A stretch of DNA of 64,000 nucleotides from Pseudomonas fluorescens (lineage in GTDB: Bacteria > Pseudomonadota > Gammaproteobacteria > Pseudomonadales > Pseudomonadaceae): NCBI RefSeq assembly GCF_900215245.1, contig NZ_LT907842.1:5642001-5706000 (forward strand). Direction: 5' to 3'. Within the stretch, counting starts at the first letter, position 1; each line of letters opens with the position of its first letter. Below the pieces are notes generated by a model that had not been told where the DNA came from, searched no databases, and saw only the letters and a list, made by a program, of their open reading frames with translations. Below, in pieces: positions 36,677 through 46,330 of the stretch. The position numbers and the translations under genes are program-made.

Positions 36677-36815
36677 AACCGGGTTCACTCGGCCCTAGCT
36701 GAGTTGAGCGAGTACCACAACCTTTTCTCGCTTGCCGGTTGACCACTTACAGCATCTCTGACGAACGCACATAGCGCTTAGATTGTTTATACATTTCTAT
36801 TTACAGGAGTATTAG

Positions 36816-39800
36816 ATGATTATTGGTCAACGCGAGCATTCACCCCTGAGTGGCTGTCAGCCAGACAGGCTAAGTGTACTGGCGATGGTGTATAAGGCTG
36901 CACACAGGCAGGGAAGCAAAACAGCAGTCACCTGCGGTGATCAATTCCTTACTTATAATGAACTCATAGCCGCTGCACGCGCCAACGCAAAGCGTTTGCA
37001 CGCCTGCGGTGTGAGCAACAAAGATATTGTGCTTTGTGCGTTACCGACCGGCGTCGAGTTACCCATTGCGTGGTTGTCTGTGATGATGACCAACGCCATT
37101 ATTATTCCGGTGGATGCCAAATGGCCGGAAAATAGAATACACGCAGTCGTTGAGGCCAGCCAGGCAGCATGGGTTATCACGAATGGAGAACAGCCGGCCT
37201 TAAGAAGTGCCGGCCTTAACCTGTTTGAAATAAGACTCGACGGCACGACTGACTTAAATGCTGAAACACACGCCCAGTGTTTCTCAGACGACCTGCTCTA
37301 TGGTTTCTTTACATCGGGATCAACCGGCCGCCCGAAATGCGCCTTGAATTATCATGCCGGGCTTGTGAATCGCTTTACCTATATGACCAAGCGATTTGGT
37401 GGCGGGCACACTGTCTATCAGAACAGCGCGCCGTTGTTCGACTCGTCAATTTGGCAAATGCTGTGGCCGCTTACCAACGGCGGCGTGGCGGTATTGCCTA
37501 AACAGCGCGATCACTGGAATGTCGAGTCGCTGGTAGACGAGATTGAACGTCATCACATCACGATGACTGATTTCGTACCCACCCTCTTCAAATTATTAAC
37601 TCGTGCGCTGGAGAATGGGACCCTTGCCGCAAAACGCTTGGACAGCTTGCGGCATGTCTTGATCGGCGGAGAAGAGATTGACGCTGCATCCGTGCACACA
37701 TTTAGGCGCTTTTTCCCACGTTGTACTGTCATCAATACCTATGGTCACACCGAGGCATCCATCGGGATGGTATTTCATGAGGTGTGCGATCACGACAATG
37801 ACAAGATTCCACTCGGTCAGCCTATCGATAATACGTATGTCAAAATTGTCGACGACCAGTTGAGGCCCGTAACGGATGGCGTCTTTGGGGAAATCGTTGT
37901 TGCCGGTATTTGCGTCGGAGGTGGCTACCTGAATGCCCCGGAACTGAGCGCACGATCCTTTATACGTAATCCCTTTTCAGACCTGCCTGGCGACAAGGTT
38001 TACTTGACTGGGGACATTGGCCGTATACGGCCCGATGGTTGCCTTGAATATGGCGGCAGAGCTGACGACCAAGTCAAGGTGCGCGGGGTGCGTATCGAGC
38101 TCAACGAAATAGTGTCGGCAATCAAGGCCGGGTTCGACGCCGTAAACGACGCACTGGCATTTGTCTTGCCCACTCAGCAGGGCGATGCGAGTTTGGCGCT
38201 GGTCTACGTGGCGCCACACGCATTGGATTTACAGCACGTACGACGCGAACTGGCGCGGCATCTGCCAGCGACACACATGCCACAGTTAGTGCATCACTTG
38301 AAGACTCTGCCTATTTCACCGAATGGGAAGGTAGACCGTAAACGTATAATCAGTGACTTGAAAAACGATCATTCTGAAACGCTGCAACCCTGTAGCAACA
38401 GTACCCTGCTGGAAAAAATAATTGCGTGTTATCGCACCGTACTGCTGAACAATCAGATAGGGAGTGAAGACGACTTTTTCGAATGCGGTGGAGATTCGCT
38501 AGCAGCCGCTAATCTATCACTGGCATTGTGCAAGCATCTTGGAACCGATGTTCCGATGACCGCCATTTATCAGTTCGCAACGCCGTCGCAACTGGCCGAC
38601 TTTATGAGCGGCTGTGAGCAAACGGTCGAAGCCACGCCAAGCGATAGCTTGGCGAGGGTCGCATTCAATAATCACCAGCCGACAGCGACAATGAGCTCGA
38701 CGCTCTTATTGACTGGCTCGAGTGGTTTTGTAGGCATTCATATTCTTGCGCACTTATTAGCCACCACCCACCTGCACGTGACCGTCCTGCTACGTGGCAG
38801 CAATAGAGAAAGCGCTCTATGCCGCTTGGAGAAAGTGTTCCTGAGCGCGTTCCCTGCACGCGTATTACAACGCCAACGTATTACTGTCGTGCTAGGTGAT
38901 TTGGCCTTGCCATGTTGGGGCTTGGATCCAGACGAATGGCAACATCAATGTGCTTCTATTGATGAGGTGATTCATTGTGGCGCGGCGGTCAATTTCCTGT
39001 TCCATGCCTCTCAATTGTTCTCAGCTAATGTGGGTGGAACCCAGGAACTCATCCGATTCTGTAATGAAGGTAAGGCCAAGAGGTTGCACCACATTTCATC
39101 GTTGGCAGCCAAGCTGCCAGCCGTGTCTGGCCGCGATCCGGAAGGCATTGTCTCGGCCATCGAGGCAGCAGCATTGGGTGTTACCGGGTACGGGTATACC
39201 AAATACCTGGCAGACAACCTCGTCGTTGCCGCACAGCAGCAAGGGCTGCATGCCAGGATTTATCGTGTCGATGATGTGCTGCCGTCAATGAGTACCGGCT
39301 ACTCAAATGGCCAGTCCCTTTTTCATTTATTGCTTAAGCAATGCGTTCAGATGGGCGTGGCACCTGCGGGCTGCGGCAGCCTTGGCCTATTGTCAGCGGA
39401 TGCGTTGGCCGAGTGGTTGTGCACGTTTGTGGGTAGCCAGGAACGGTTCCAGAGCGGAGCCCCCCTGATTGATGTTGTTGGCCAACACTATGTCGAATTT
39501 GACGACATTGTGCGCTATACCGCGCAGAGAACGGGTCGTGATATAGCCTGCGCCTCCTATACAGAATTTTTGTCGATGCTAACGCACGCGGGTCAAAGCG
39601 AAGCGACGCTGATACAGCAAATATTACCGCCCGTGAATGCTGACAAAGTGGCATTCACCAAAGCGCCCCGTTGCCTGCCAGCAGATATCCCTCAAGCTCA
39701 TCTACTTACAGCGGACCTGAATAGTTTTGATGCTTTTATTCACCTGTTCAAAGCCGAACTGGATGAGCGTTCAAACAACCAATGTTGTGTGCTGAGCTAA
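36816..39800 (+). CDS. Stand-alone NRPS module: adenylation, thiolation, thioester reductase
   Basis: A 994-residue protein with ACAGGAG before the ATG. Adenylation domain about 20-510 (FFTSGSTGRPK, NTYGHTEASIG, YLTGDIGR, NGKVDRK). Carrier domain about 530-595 with the phosphopantetheine Ser at 561 (GGDSL). NAD(P)H reductase domain from about 628 (LTGSSGFVG; catalytic Y-x-x-x-K in GYGYTKYLAD near 790). There is no condensation domain. A hand alignment of the specificity pocket gives D-S-W-D-L-G-T-I-G, which fits no code I know; the acidic residue at the 278 position could favour a basic amino acid. The expected output is an amino-aldehyde, or an alcohol after further reduction. A 139-base gap upstream may hold a second promoter. 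Confidence 0.88.
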   Translation: MIIGQREHSPLSGCQPDRLSVLAMVYKAAHRQGSKTAVTCGDQFLTYNELIAAARANAKRLHACGVSNKDIVLCALPTGVELPIAWLSVMMTNAIIIPVDAKWPENRIHAVVEASQAAWVITNGEQPALRSAGLNLFEIRLDGTTDLNAETHAQCFSDDLLYGFFTSGSTGRPKCALNYHAGLVNRFTYMTKRFGGGHTVYQNSAPLFDSSIWQMLWPLTNGGVAVLPKQRDHWNVESLVDEIERHHITMTDFVPTLFKLLTRALENGTLAAKRLDSLRHVLIGGEEIDAASVHTFRRFFPRCTVINTYGHTEASIGMVFHEVCDHDNDKIPLGQPIDNTYVKIVDDQLRPVTDGVFGEIVVAGICVGGGYLNAPELSARSFIRNPFSDLPGDKVYLTGDIGRIRPDGCLEYGGRADDQVKVRGVRIELNEIVSAIKAGFDAVNDALAFVLPTQQGDASLALVYVAPHALDLQHVRRELARHLPATHMPQLVHHLKTLPISPNGKVDRKRIISDLKNDHSETLQPCSNSTLLEKIIACYRTVLLNNQIGSEDDFFECGGDSLAAANLSLALCKHLGTDVPMTAIYQFATPSQLADFMSGCEQTVEATPSDSLARVAFNNHQPTATMSSTLLLTGSSGFVGIHILAHLLATTHLHVTVLLRGSNRESALCRLEKVFLSAFPARVLQRQRITVVLGDLALPCWGLDPDEWQHQCASIDEVIHCGAAVNFLFHASQLFSANVGGTQELIRFCNEGKAKRLHHISSLAAKLPAVSGRDPEGIVSAIEAAALGVTGYGYTKYLADNLVVAAQQQGLHARIYRVDDVLPSMSTGYSNGQSLFHLLLKQCVQMGVAPAGCGSLGLLSADALAEWLCTFVGSQERFQSGAPLIDVVGQHYVEFDDIVRYTAQRTGRDIACASYTEFLSMLTHAGQSEATLIQQILPPVNADKVAFTKAPRCLPADIPQAHLLTADLNSFDAFIHLFKAELDERSNNQCCVLS

Positions 39801-39869
39801 CGCGCGAAGCGTGGGCTTTAACATTCAAACGCGCTTTAACTATTTATCTGTATTTTCCAGGAGAGACCT

Positions 39870-41096
39870 GTGATGCGTCGCTTAATTATGATCGGTGGTT
39901 GGACAGAAATTTATGTAAAAGCCAAGGCGTGTGGCTTCCATCTGACCGTCGTACAGCAAAAAGAAGATATTACCTTCGAAGACTTTCTTATCGCGGATCA
40001 AATTATTTCCTCTCCCATGGGCGAAAAAGTAGTCGTCGACCTGGTTGAGACGCTGCACCGGCGGGAAGCTTATCACGCGGTCGTTTCCTTTCAAGAGTTT
40101 GGCCTATTGAACGCAGCGCTGATTCAGGAACGGCTGGGCATTTTGGGCAACCCTATTGGCCCGGTTTTATTAACGCGCGACAAAGGGCATATGCGCGCGC
40201 ACATGAAGGCAAACGGCATACCATCGATTCCATTCGCAACCGTTAACAGCCCTGAAGAGGTGATCGCTTTTGCACAGCAGTGCGGATGGCCCATCATCAT
40301 CAAGCCGGTGAACGGTGCGGGGAGTCTACAAGTGCACAAACTGTTTTCAGAAGATGAAGTCGTGCCAGCCTATAACGCGATCAAACAGGATTTTTTGACC
40401 ACCGATTTAATTAAATACGACTTTCCTGACATCGGGATCATCGCGGAAAAGTTTATCGAAGGGCCAGAAGTCAGCGTCGAGGCTATTTCCTGGGACGGTC
40501 AGCACACGATACTAGGCGTCACCGACAAAATCACAACCGGCTATCCTGGTTTTGTAGAGACCGGGCATAGTATGCCCTCGGCACTTGCCCCTGAAAAAAT
40601 TGATGCCATTAAACGGCTGACTATCTCTTTCCTGACCTCCATTGGTCACCTGTATGGTCCCTCTCATTCGGAAATCATCTTTTCGGAAACGGGGCCCGTC
40701 ATCGTCGAGTCTCATACACGCACGGGCGGCGACCGCATTTTTGAAATGACCGAGTTAGCGTGTGGCGTCGACATGTTTACCGCTACGCTTCAAGGCTTGT
40801 CTGGGGCATTCCCAGACATTCAAATGACTAAAACCAACGGGGCCGCTATTCGGTATCTGTCGTTGCCGACTGGCCGGGTGACGAGCATTTCAGGGCTGGA
40901 TACCGCTCACCAATCGCCTGGCGTCGTCAGGTGCGATATCACGGTTAAGGCGGGAGACATCTGCAAACGCCCTCAGAACTCAGATGAAAGGGCTGGGTAC
41001 ATTCTTGCGAACGGGGACAGTGGACCGCAGGCCATTGAAAATGTGATGCGAGCCTTAGCCAAGGTCACGGTTGAAGTGGAGCGCCTTAATGCTTAG
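39870..41096 (+). CDS. ATP-grasp ligase (second of two)
   Basis: A 408-residue ATP-grasp enzyme with CCAGGAG upstream; GTG 39870 or ATG 39873 is the start. It has the G-loop region GWPIIIKPVNGAGSLQVH, the IIAEKFIEGPEVSVE strand and the metal-binding HSEIIFSETGPVIVESHTRTGG. It belongs to the biotin-carboxylase-like, BacD-type branch, like the gene at 35405, but the two are not close copies. It probably forms an amide or peptide bond in the same product. The first codons of the MFS gene overlap its last eight bases, which implies translational coupling. Confidence 0.85.
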   Translation: MMRRLIMIGGWTEIYVKAKACGFHLTVVQQKEDITFEDFLIADQIISSPMGEKVVVDLVETLHRREAYHAVVSFQEFGLLNAALIQERLGILGNPIGPVLLTRDKGHMRAHMKANGIPSIPFATVNSPEEVIAFAQQCGWPIIIKPVNGAGSLQVHKLFSEDEVVPAYNAIKQDFLTTDLIKYDFPDIGIIAEKFIEGPEVSVEAISWDGQHTILGVTDKITTGYPGFVETGHSMPSALAPEKIDAIKRLTISFLTSIGHLYGPSHSEIIFSETGPVIVESHTRTGGDRIFEMTELACGVDMFTATLQGLSGAFPDIQMTKTNGAAIRYLSLPTGRVTSISGLDTAHQSPGVVRCDITVKAGDICKRPQNSDERAGYILANGDSGPQAIENVMRALAKVTVEVERLNA

Positions 41097-42339
41097 CTTG
41101 CTCTCGCTCATTGCCGGCCGCGAATTCAGGAAATACATAGCCGCGTCGATATTAACCGCCATTGGCAGCGGCATGTATTTCGTTGCCATTTCTTGGTACA
41201 TCTACACAACCTCTGGCTCCGCAATGGCAGTCGGTTGGGTGTTGATCGTTTCTTCATTGCCGGGTTTGTTGTTTTCACCGTGGATTGGGGTGCTGGTTGA
41301 CCGGTGGAACGTTCGATCCATTTGCATAGTGGCCGATTTTGCGCGTGCGCTGATTTTGCTGTTCGTTGCGGTTTCGATGTACTACGGGGTATTGGGGCTC
41401 ACAGCAGTTTACCTGGCGACCTTTCTGATCGCGCTGTGTGAGCACTTTTTCCAACCGGCCGTGGGGGCGTTGATACGCGATATTGTCCCGAAGGAGCGCC
41501 TGCTTGAGGCCAATGTTTCGAGCAGTATGAGCATGCAAATCGGTTTGCTCATTGGAGCAAGTATTGGCGGCTTTTTAGTTGCACTTTTCGGCACGCAATA
41601 TGTGGTAATCATTAACATCATTTCCTTTTCCATCTCTGGTGTCCTTACCCTATGGATAAAACACACGCCCGCAATCAAACATGCAGTCGAAAGGTTAGTC
41701 ACGCCCGGCGCCATGAGAGAGTTTTATGACGCGATTCGCTATGCGATTGGCACACGTTTTGTAATTGGGCTGGCGCTCCAGCAGATGTTTATTTATGTAA
41801 CGCTTTCTGTGTGCAATACACTTCTGCCAATTTTCGCTGATAGAGAGCTTTCAGCGGGTGCCCAAGGGTTTGGGTTAATTGATGCCGTGTGGGGAATGGG
41901 TGCCATCTGTGGCGGTTTTTCACTGACCTATCTTGTGAAAAAAATACACGCTGAGTGGTTTGGCGTGTTCGGCCTAGGTGCGATTTCCTTTTTGCTGTTT
42001 GTTTTCTTGACGGCAAACAGTGTCCCTCAAGCGGCGGCTGCTTATTTCCTGTTAGGCGCATTTGTCGTCATGATTCGGGTCAATTCAGACACCCTTATTG
42101 CTACAGGCGTAGAGCCCTCGCAGTTTGGAAAAGTCAAAGCAGCCATTTCGATGTTTATCTCTTATGTGAGCCTGATTGCTTACGCCGGTGTGGGTTACCT
42201 GGGAGATATAATGTCTGTTCGTTGGATTTATTTCATATTGAGCGTAGTTATTTTATGCTCCGCGCTGGGAATGACATGGAAAAACATATTAAAAGACAGA
42301 CACTTGTTATTGATGGATAAAATCAACAACGCTAATTAA
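41089..42339 (+). CDS. MFS exporter of the biosynthetic operon
   Basis: A 416-residue transporter with about 12 hydrophobic segments, starting at ATG 41089 (GGAG seven bases upstream) inside the end of the ATP-grasp gene. It begins MLSLLSLIAGREFRKYIAAS and has the MFS loop PWIGVLVDRWNVRSICIVAD. It is of the drug/enterobactin-exporter (MFS_3) type. As the last gene of the operon it is the probable exporter of, and self-resistance factor for, the product. It could also be an importer, but the family and position favour efflux. Confidence 0.85.
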   Translation: MLSLLSLIAGREFRKYIAASILTAIGSGMYFVAISWYIYTTSGSAMAVGWVLIVSSLPGLLFSPWIGVLVDRWNVRSICIVADFARALILLFVAVSMYYGVLGLTAVYLATFLIALCEHFFQPAVGALIRDIVPKERLLEANVSSSMSMQIGLLIGASIGGFLVALFGTQYVVIINIISFSISGVLTLWIKHTPAIKHAVERLVTPGAMREFYDAIRYAIGTRFVIGLALQQMFIYVTLSVCNTLLPIFADRELSAGAQGFGLIDAVWGMGAICGGFSLTYLVKKIHAEWFGVFGLGAISFLLFVFLTANSVPQAAAAYFLLGAFVVMIRVNSDTLIATGVEPSQFGKVKAAISMFISYVSLIAYAGVGYLGDIMSVRWIYFILSVVILCSALGMTWKNILKDRHLLLMDKINNAN

Positions 42340-42570
42340 ACCGTCTAAAAAACTAAACCTTTAGTCTCTGGACTGGCCGCTATCAAATCGGATAATTGCA
42401 CTGCGTTAATTTGATTCCGCTGCAAACTCATAAGGACGGTCTGAAGTACCCACCGATTTTTGATGCCCTCACGACTTGAGGCTCAAAAAATCATAAATCG
42501 GCGAAAATCAGACCTTTCTTTTCCTTATTCCACGGTTCTTCCCTTTGGTTGCGGTAGGGATGACAGTTAC

Positions 42571-42717
42571 TGGGCGCTTGATCACGCGAAACGGATGCTC
42601 AATCTTCGCCCGCACCTGCGCTTTCGCGTATTCGATCTTGCGTAGCATGCGCCTGATCAGACTATTTTTTGCGTGCTTTTTATAGCGGCTTGACCGGGGC
42701 GGCAATCGACCAGGTCA
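42571..42717 (-). pseudogene. IS5-family transposase fragment
   Basis: On the minus strand about 48 residues match the C-terminal region of IS5-type DDE transposases: YKKHAKNSLIRRMLRKIEYA and AQVRAKIEHPFRVIKR, which includes the catalytic Glu region (KIEHPFRVIKR). The usual continuation QFGY-VK is lost, because the frame runs off into unrelated residues after RVIKRP. Nothing remains of the N-terminal part or of a full element, so this is debris at the edge of the island. A nearby imperfect inverted repeat (CCGATTTTTGAT near 42450 and ATCATAAATCGG near 42490) could be a residual end. Confidence 0.7.
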
Positions 42718-42749
42718 TCTTGCGATTCTGATGCTCTGGACTGTTGGCG

Positions 42750-42908
42750 CATCGCCTCGATCAGGCTCATTACGCGCTCGCTCATGTCGCCATACAGCGC
42801 GTAATTCGAGGAGAACGGGACAATGCCGTGCTGCTTGAGCTTGCGCTTGATCTGGAAATACGGCTCACCCATCTTGATAAAGGGCTTGGCATCGTAGCTA
42901 CCATAGCG
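42750..42908 (-). pseudogene. umuC/rulB-like DNA polymerase V fragment
   Basis: The minus strand codes RYGSYDAKPFIKMGEPYFQI followed by KRKLKQHGIVPFSSNYALYG and DMSERVMSLIEAM, the stretch just after the first active-site motif of Y-family polymerase UmuC. Both the N-terminal start (nucleotide-binding DCNNFYAS) and everything after VMSLIEAM are missing. At its upstream edge (about 42908) it joins an integrase fragment on the other strand. In Pseudomonas, rulB (umuC) is a known landing site for XerC-type integrase elements, so the join is probably historical, not a sequencing artefact. Confidence 0.75.
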
Positions 42909-43532
42909 CGTGAGTGGGGCCTTACTGACAAAGCCAATCCTTGCTTTGGCGTTCGACGCAACAAGGAAAAGCCACGGGACTATTATGCCGGTGAAACTGT
43001 ATGGAACGCGGTATACGCGGAGGCGGCACAGGAGCTCAGGGACGCGATGGATCTGGCCTACCTAACCGGCCAACGTCCCGCGGATGTACTCAGAATTGCT
43101 GCCACCGACGTGAACAACGGTTTCTTACAGATTGGCCAGGGCAAGACCGAAAAACGCCTACGTCTTCGCTTGGAGGATGCAGGCGTACAGTCCGGGCTGA
43201 GCGTCTTTATTGAAGACCTGCAGGAACGTAGAGCAATCAATGGTATTCGGACCTCAACCTTGATCACCAATGCGTCTGGACTTCGAATGAGCCAGCAGAT
43301 GTTGCGCAATCGGTGGGACGACGCACGGGAGAAGGCAGCGATCAAAGCTGCGGCTGATGGCGACCCGGCATTGGCCACGAGCATTCGACAATTTCAGTTC
43401 AAGGACATCCGGCCGAAAGCAGCTAGCGAGATCGAACTGACGCACGCTAGCCGCCTATTAGGTCACTCCACAGAAGAAATGACCAAGAAGGTATATCGGC
43501 GAGTCGGCGAAATTGTGAGGCCGACGAAATGA
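42909..43532 (+). pseudogene. Tyrosine recombinase/phage integrase, 5' truncated
   Basis: About 207 residues of a site-specific integrase begin abruptly at REWGLTDKANPCFGVRRNKE and continue with RDAMDLAYLTGQRPADVLRI (the Arg of the catalytic R-K-H-x-R-Y set), DIRPKAASEI, SRLLGHSTEEMTKKVYRR (last His and nucleophile Tyr). The N-terminal core-binding domain is absent. The open frame continues back to 42744, but only across the antisense of the umuC fragment, so the apparent 262-residue protein is chimeric. The recombinase is probably inactive. It marks the right end of the biosynthetic cluster. Confidence 0.8.
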
Positions 43533-43752
43533 CCCATTGCTACCTATACCAAGGCAGAAAACGACCCAAAGCAATCACTCAGCTACTGGCTCCCACGATG
43601 TCGTCGCGACCGGTCAGGAACCGCAGAAAGTTTTCAGCATCAGAACGAATCAGGAACATCACAGTGAAAGTGCCTAGCGTCAACAAGCAGCAAGGGGGAG
43701 ACTCTATATCCTCGAACACGATTTTCACAAATGTCCTCCCGTCAAGGGTTAA
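43533..43752. other. Intergenic stretch with no supported gene
   Basis: This 220-base stretch follows the integrase fragment. One open frame (43529-43777, plus) is hydrophilic and lacks a family; it overlaps the end of the GGDEF gene and has no convincing ribosome binding site, so I do not call it. I see no terminator. Confidence 0.4.
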
Positions 43753-44826
43753 TCATGTAGTCCCAAGAAGTGTCTGACCGACCCGTCTTCCATTTTGAAA
43801 TACCCTATCCTTGCCATCATGCTTGGCTTTATACATATTACTATCCGCGCATTTGAGCACTGCTGACATGTCAGATGCTGCGGAGAATTGCGCGATCCCC
43901 GCGCTGCAGGTGTATTGATGCGGATGCAAAACACTGCCGCGGATATTTGCTAATAAGTGTATTACGTATTCATGCGCAACGACATCATTGTCGCCCAGTA
44001 GTAAGACACCAAACTCCTCACCACCAATTCTTCCAACATTGTGGCTGCCTGGGGTGAGTTTTAGGCAAGCCGCCATGGCGCATAAGATCTTATCACCAAT
44101 ATCGTGACCATACTGATCGTTCTTCTGCTTGAAGTTATCAATATCCAACATAATGAAATATCCGTTGTGACCTTCTGCCAATACACGTTGAAATGTATCC
44201 ATGAAGGCACGGCGGTTAAGTATACCGGTGAGAAAGTCCGTTTCCGCCAATGTTCTGAATTCGCTCTCCTTTACCAGAATTGAGCGCATGTTTCTCAAAT
44301 ACGTAAAACTAAGTATAGTGCCTATAGATATGGAAGCGATAATAAAAATTCCGAGGTAGACCTCCAGCCCACTATACAAACCGAGATCCAGCGATGGCCA
44401 CAACACTGCCCAGACTAGAGCTGCGGATAACAAATAATCCTGCACAGTAATAAATAGAATTGCACTACTCACTACTATAATCACAGCAAGCGAAAGTGTG
44501 AATATGCGCAACTCCACATGGGACGCAACTACATTTCCAAAACCCAACGACAATAACAAAACATAAACGCCGCCGAGAACTCTCCACCCCATAAAGGATG
44601 CGGTTTTACGATGAATCTGCCACACCGATAAAAGAGTAATTGTGACGGCAGTGTTTGGCAGATTCAGCGTAGTTTTAGGATCAATCAACAAAACAACTAT
44701 CCAAGCAACCAGCCCTGCCAATTCAATTTTGGTTACTGCCGGTGATAGTAAGGTTCGCAACCTTGATCTGATCTTGAAAATCGCCGGCATCCTAAACTCC
44801 GTTTTCGAAACTACCTGGATATTCAA
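43753..44826 (-). CDS. Membrane-bound diguanylate cyclase (GGDEF)
   Basis: A 357-residue protein with about five or six hydrophobic segments between residues 32 and 178 (for example LAGLVAWIVVLLID, LSLAVIIVVSSAILFITVQD) and a C-terminal GGDEF domain from about 190. The active site is intact: MLDIDNFKQKND near 227-238 and GGEEF at 268-272. No RxxD inhibitory site lies just upstream of GGEEF, so product inhibition may be absent. It should make c-di-GMP at the inner membrane. It is next to a BdlA-like sensor, so a biofilm role is likely. A+T content is higher than in core genes. Confidence 0.88.
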   Translation of the reverse strand: MNIQVVSKTEFRMPAIFKIRSRLRTLLSPAVTKIELAGLVAWIVVLLIDPKTTLNLPNTAVTITLLSVWQIHRKTASFMGWRVLGGVYVLLLSLGFGNVVASHVELRIFTLSLAVIIVVSSAILFITVQDYLLSAALVWAVLWPSLDLGLYSGLEVYLGIFIIASISIGTILSFTYLRNMRSILVKESEFRTLAETDFLTGILNRRAFMDTFQRVLAEGHNGYFIMLDIDNFKQKNDQYGHDIGDKILCAMAACLKLTPGSHNVGRIGGEEFGVLLLGDNDVVAHEYVIHLLANIRGSVLHPHQYTCSAGIAQFSAASDMSAVLKCADSNMYKAKHDGKDRVFQNGRRVGQTLLGTT

Positions 44827-44965
44827 TGTCAGGATGACAGCTCATCCTTGACGCACATTTTTCTCTACTACGTTCGTTCTTATCAATCTCAAAAATAACG
44901 CACGTAACAATTGCGGCGCCTGCAATCTATAATCAGGAAGCATTAGTGCGCAGCACATAGACAGC

Positions 44966-46261
44966 TCAATCCAGGTCGCTAGTTACCCTACCAACTGCTT
45001 TCACGACTTGCTCAGCGCCAAGCTGGATAGCAGCCATTGCCATGCCTGCCTGCTCGGATAATTCCAGCAAAACGTCGGCCTGGTCTCGGCTACATTGAAC
45101 GCGCAATGCGGCTTGACCAGCCAATTCACGATTTTGAAGGACCACATCTGTAATTTCTTGCGTTGCTAAACTGGTGCGGCCTGCGAGTTTACGCACTTCA
45201 TCCGCCACCACCGCAAAACCTCGTCCGTGCGCACCTGCTCGTGCCGCTTCTATAGCAGCGTTAAGCGCCAAAAGATTTGTCTGGGTAGCGATGGACCCAA
45301 TGGTGTCCACTATGGAACCGATCAATTGTGACTGCGATTCAAGGGCGGTCATGCTGTCGGTTATTGAGGCCATCTGTTGTGCAATAGTTTGCGTACCGAG
45401 AATCGAATCTGCGACAAGGTCGATGCCCCTCTTAGCTTTTATGTCGGTGTCCACCGACACGTCGTGAGCCATAGTGGCGGCTTGCTTGACTCCATCGGCT
45501 TTCTCAACTTGCTTGGTCACTACGCTGGCGAATTTGGCTATTTTATAAACCCGGCCGGAAGCGTCCTTGATGGGATTGTAAGTGGCCTCCAGCCACACCA
45601 CTTTGCCGCCTTTATCAACCCTGCGAAAGCGCCCAGCGTGAAACACGCCTTTGTTTAATGTCTTCCAGAACTCGGAGTACTGCGGCGAAGCGACGTCCTC
45701 AGCCAAGCAGAAAATACGGTGATGCTTGCCCTGTAACTCCGCAACACTATACCCCATAGCTTTTAAGAAGGACTCGTTGGCATAAATGACTTCCCCTGAT
45801 AGGTTGAATTGAATTATCGCCATTGAACGATTCAGCGCACTAAACATTTCAATAGACTCCTGCTCGTCCTGTCCTAGGGGAGGAGCAACAATGCCGTAGC
45901 CTTGAAAAGTTTGGTTTGCTGCTGTGATCCAACCGACACTAAGTGCAACAGTGCGGCCATCGGCGGCGCGATAGAGTTGCTGTTCGATGATGCGCAGGCT
46001 TGGCACGAAATCTTTGAGCGGCTGATCTATTATGTCGCTCACTAACATTTTCGACAGCGCTTCCATCGAATATCCTAGCGTCTCTGCAAACTGCTGATTG
46101 GCTGAGATAATTCGCCCTGCTCCATCAATATGTATTGAAAGAAATACCGATTCGATGGCAGCGAGCGTACCGCGCAACTCTGCTAATTCCTCTTGACAGT
46201 CAAAAAGAACGCTCTTGATTCGACGATTAAACATACTGACATCCGGTAGGATTTCGTTCAA
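44966..46261 (-). CDS. BdlA-like PAS-PAS-MCP cytoplasmic signalling protein
   Basis: A 431-residue protein without transmembrane segments. Two PAS domains (about 35-130, [20 protein letters not shown]; about 140-260, [20 protein letters not shown] with the PAC end [12 protein letters not shown]) precede a short methyl-accepting signalling hairpin ([35 protein letters not shown]). Length and order match BdlA, the biofilm-dispersion protein of P. aeruginosa (about 417 residues). It probably senses redox or nutrient change and lowers or raises c-di-GMP through partners. The neighbouring GGDEF enzyme is a candidate partner. It might instead be an Aer-like soluble chemoreceptor. Confidence 0.83.
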   Translation of the reverse strand: MNEILPDVSMFNRRIKSVLFDCQEELAELRGTLAAIESVFLSIHIDGAGRIISANQQFAETLGYSMEALSKMLVSDIIDQPLKDFVPSLRIIEQQLYRAADGRTVALSVGWITAANQTFQGYGIVAPPLGQDEQESIEMFSALNRSMAIIQFNLSGEVIYANESFLKAMGYSVAELQGKHHRIFCLAEDVASPQYSEFWKTLNKGVFHAGRFRRVDKGGKVVWLEATYNPIKDASGRVYKIAKFASVVTKQVEKADGVKQAATMAHDVSVDTDIKAKRGIDLVADSILGTQTIAQQMASITDSMTALESQSQLIGSIVDTIGSIATQTNLLALNAAIEAARAGAHGRGFAVVADEVRKLAGRTSLATQEITDVVLQNRELAGQAALRVQCSRDQADVLLELSEQAGMAMAAIQLGAEQVVKAVGRVTSDLD

Positions 46262-46330
46262 AAAAGGACAAGATTCATGTATAGAAATTTTGTGAGAAAA
46301 CGACTAAAACGCAGTGCACAATCATAAGGT

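Noticed and set aside
42744..43532. A complete 262-residue integrase
   Set aside because: The first 55 residues are the antisense of a umuC fragment; only from about 42909 does integrase similarity begin, so it is a truncated, chimeric frame.
43529..43777. An 82-codon frame after the integrase
   Set aside because: It overlaps the integrase stop and the GGDEF gene, has no ribosome binding site and no protein-like pattern.
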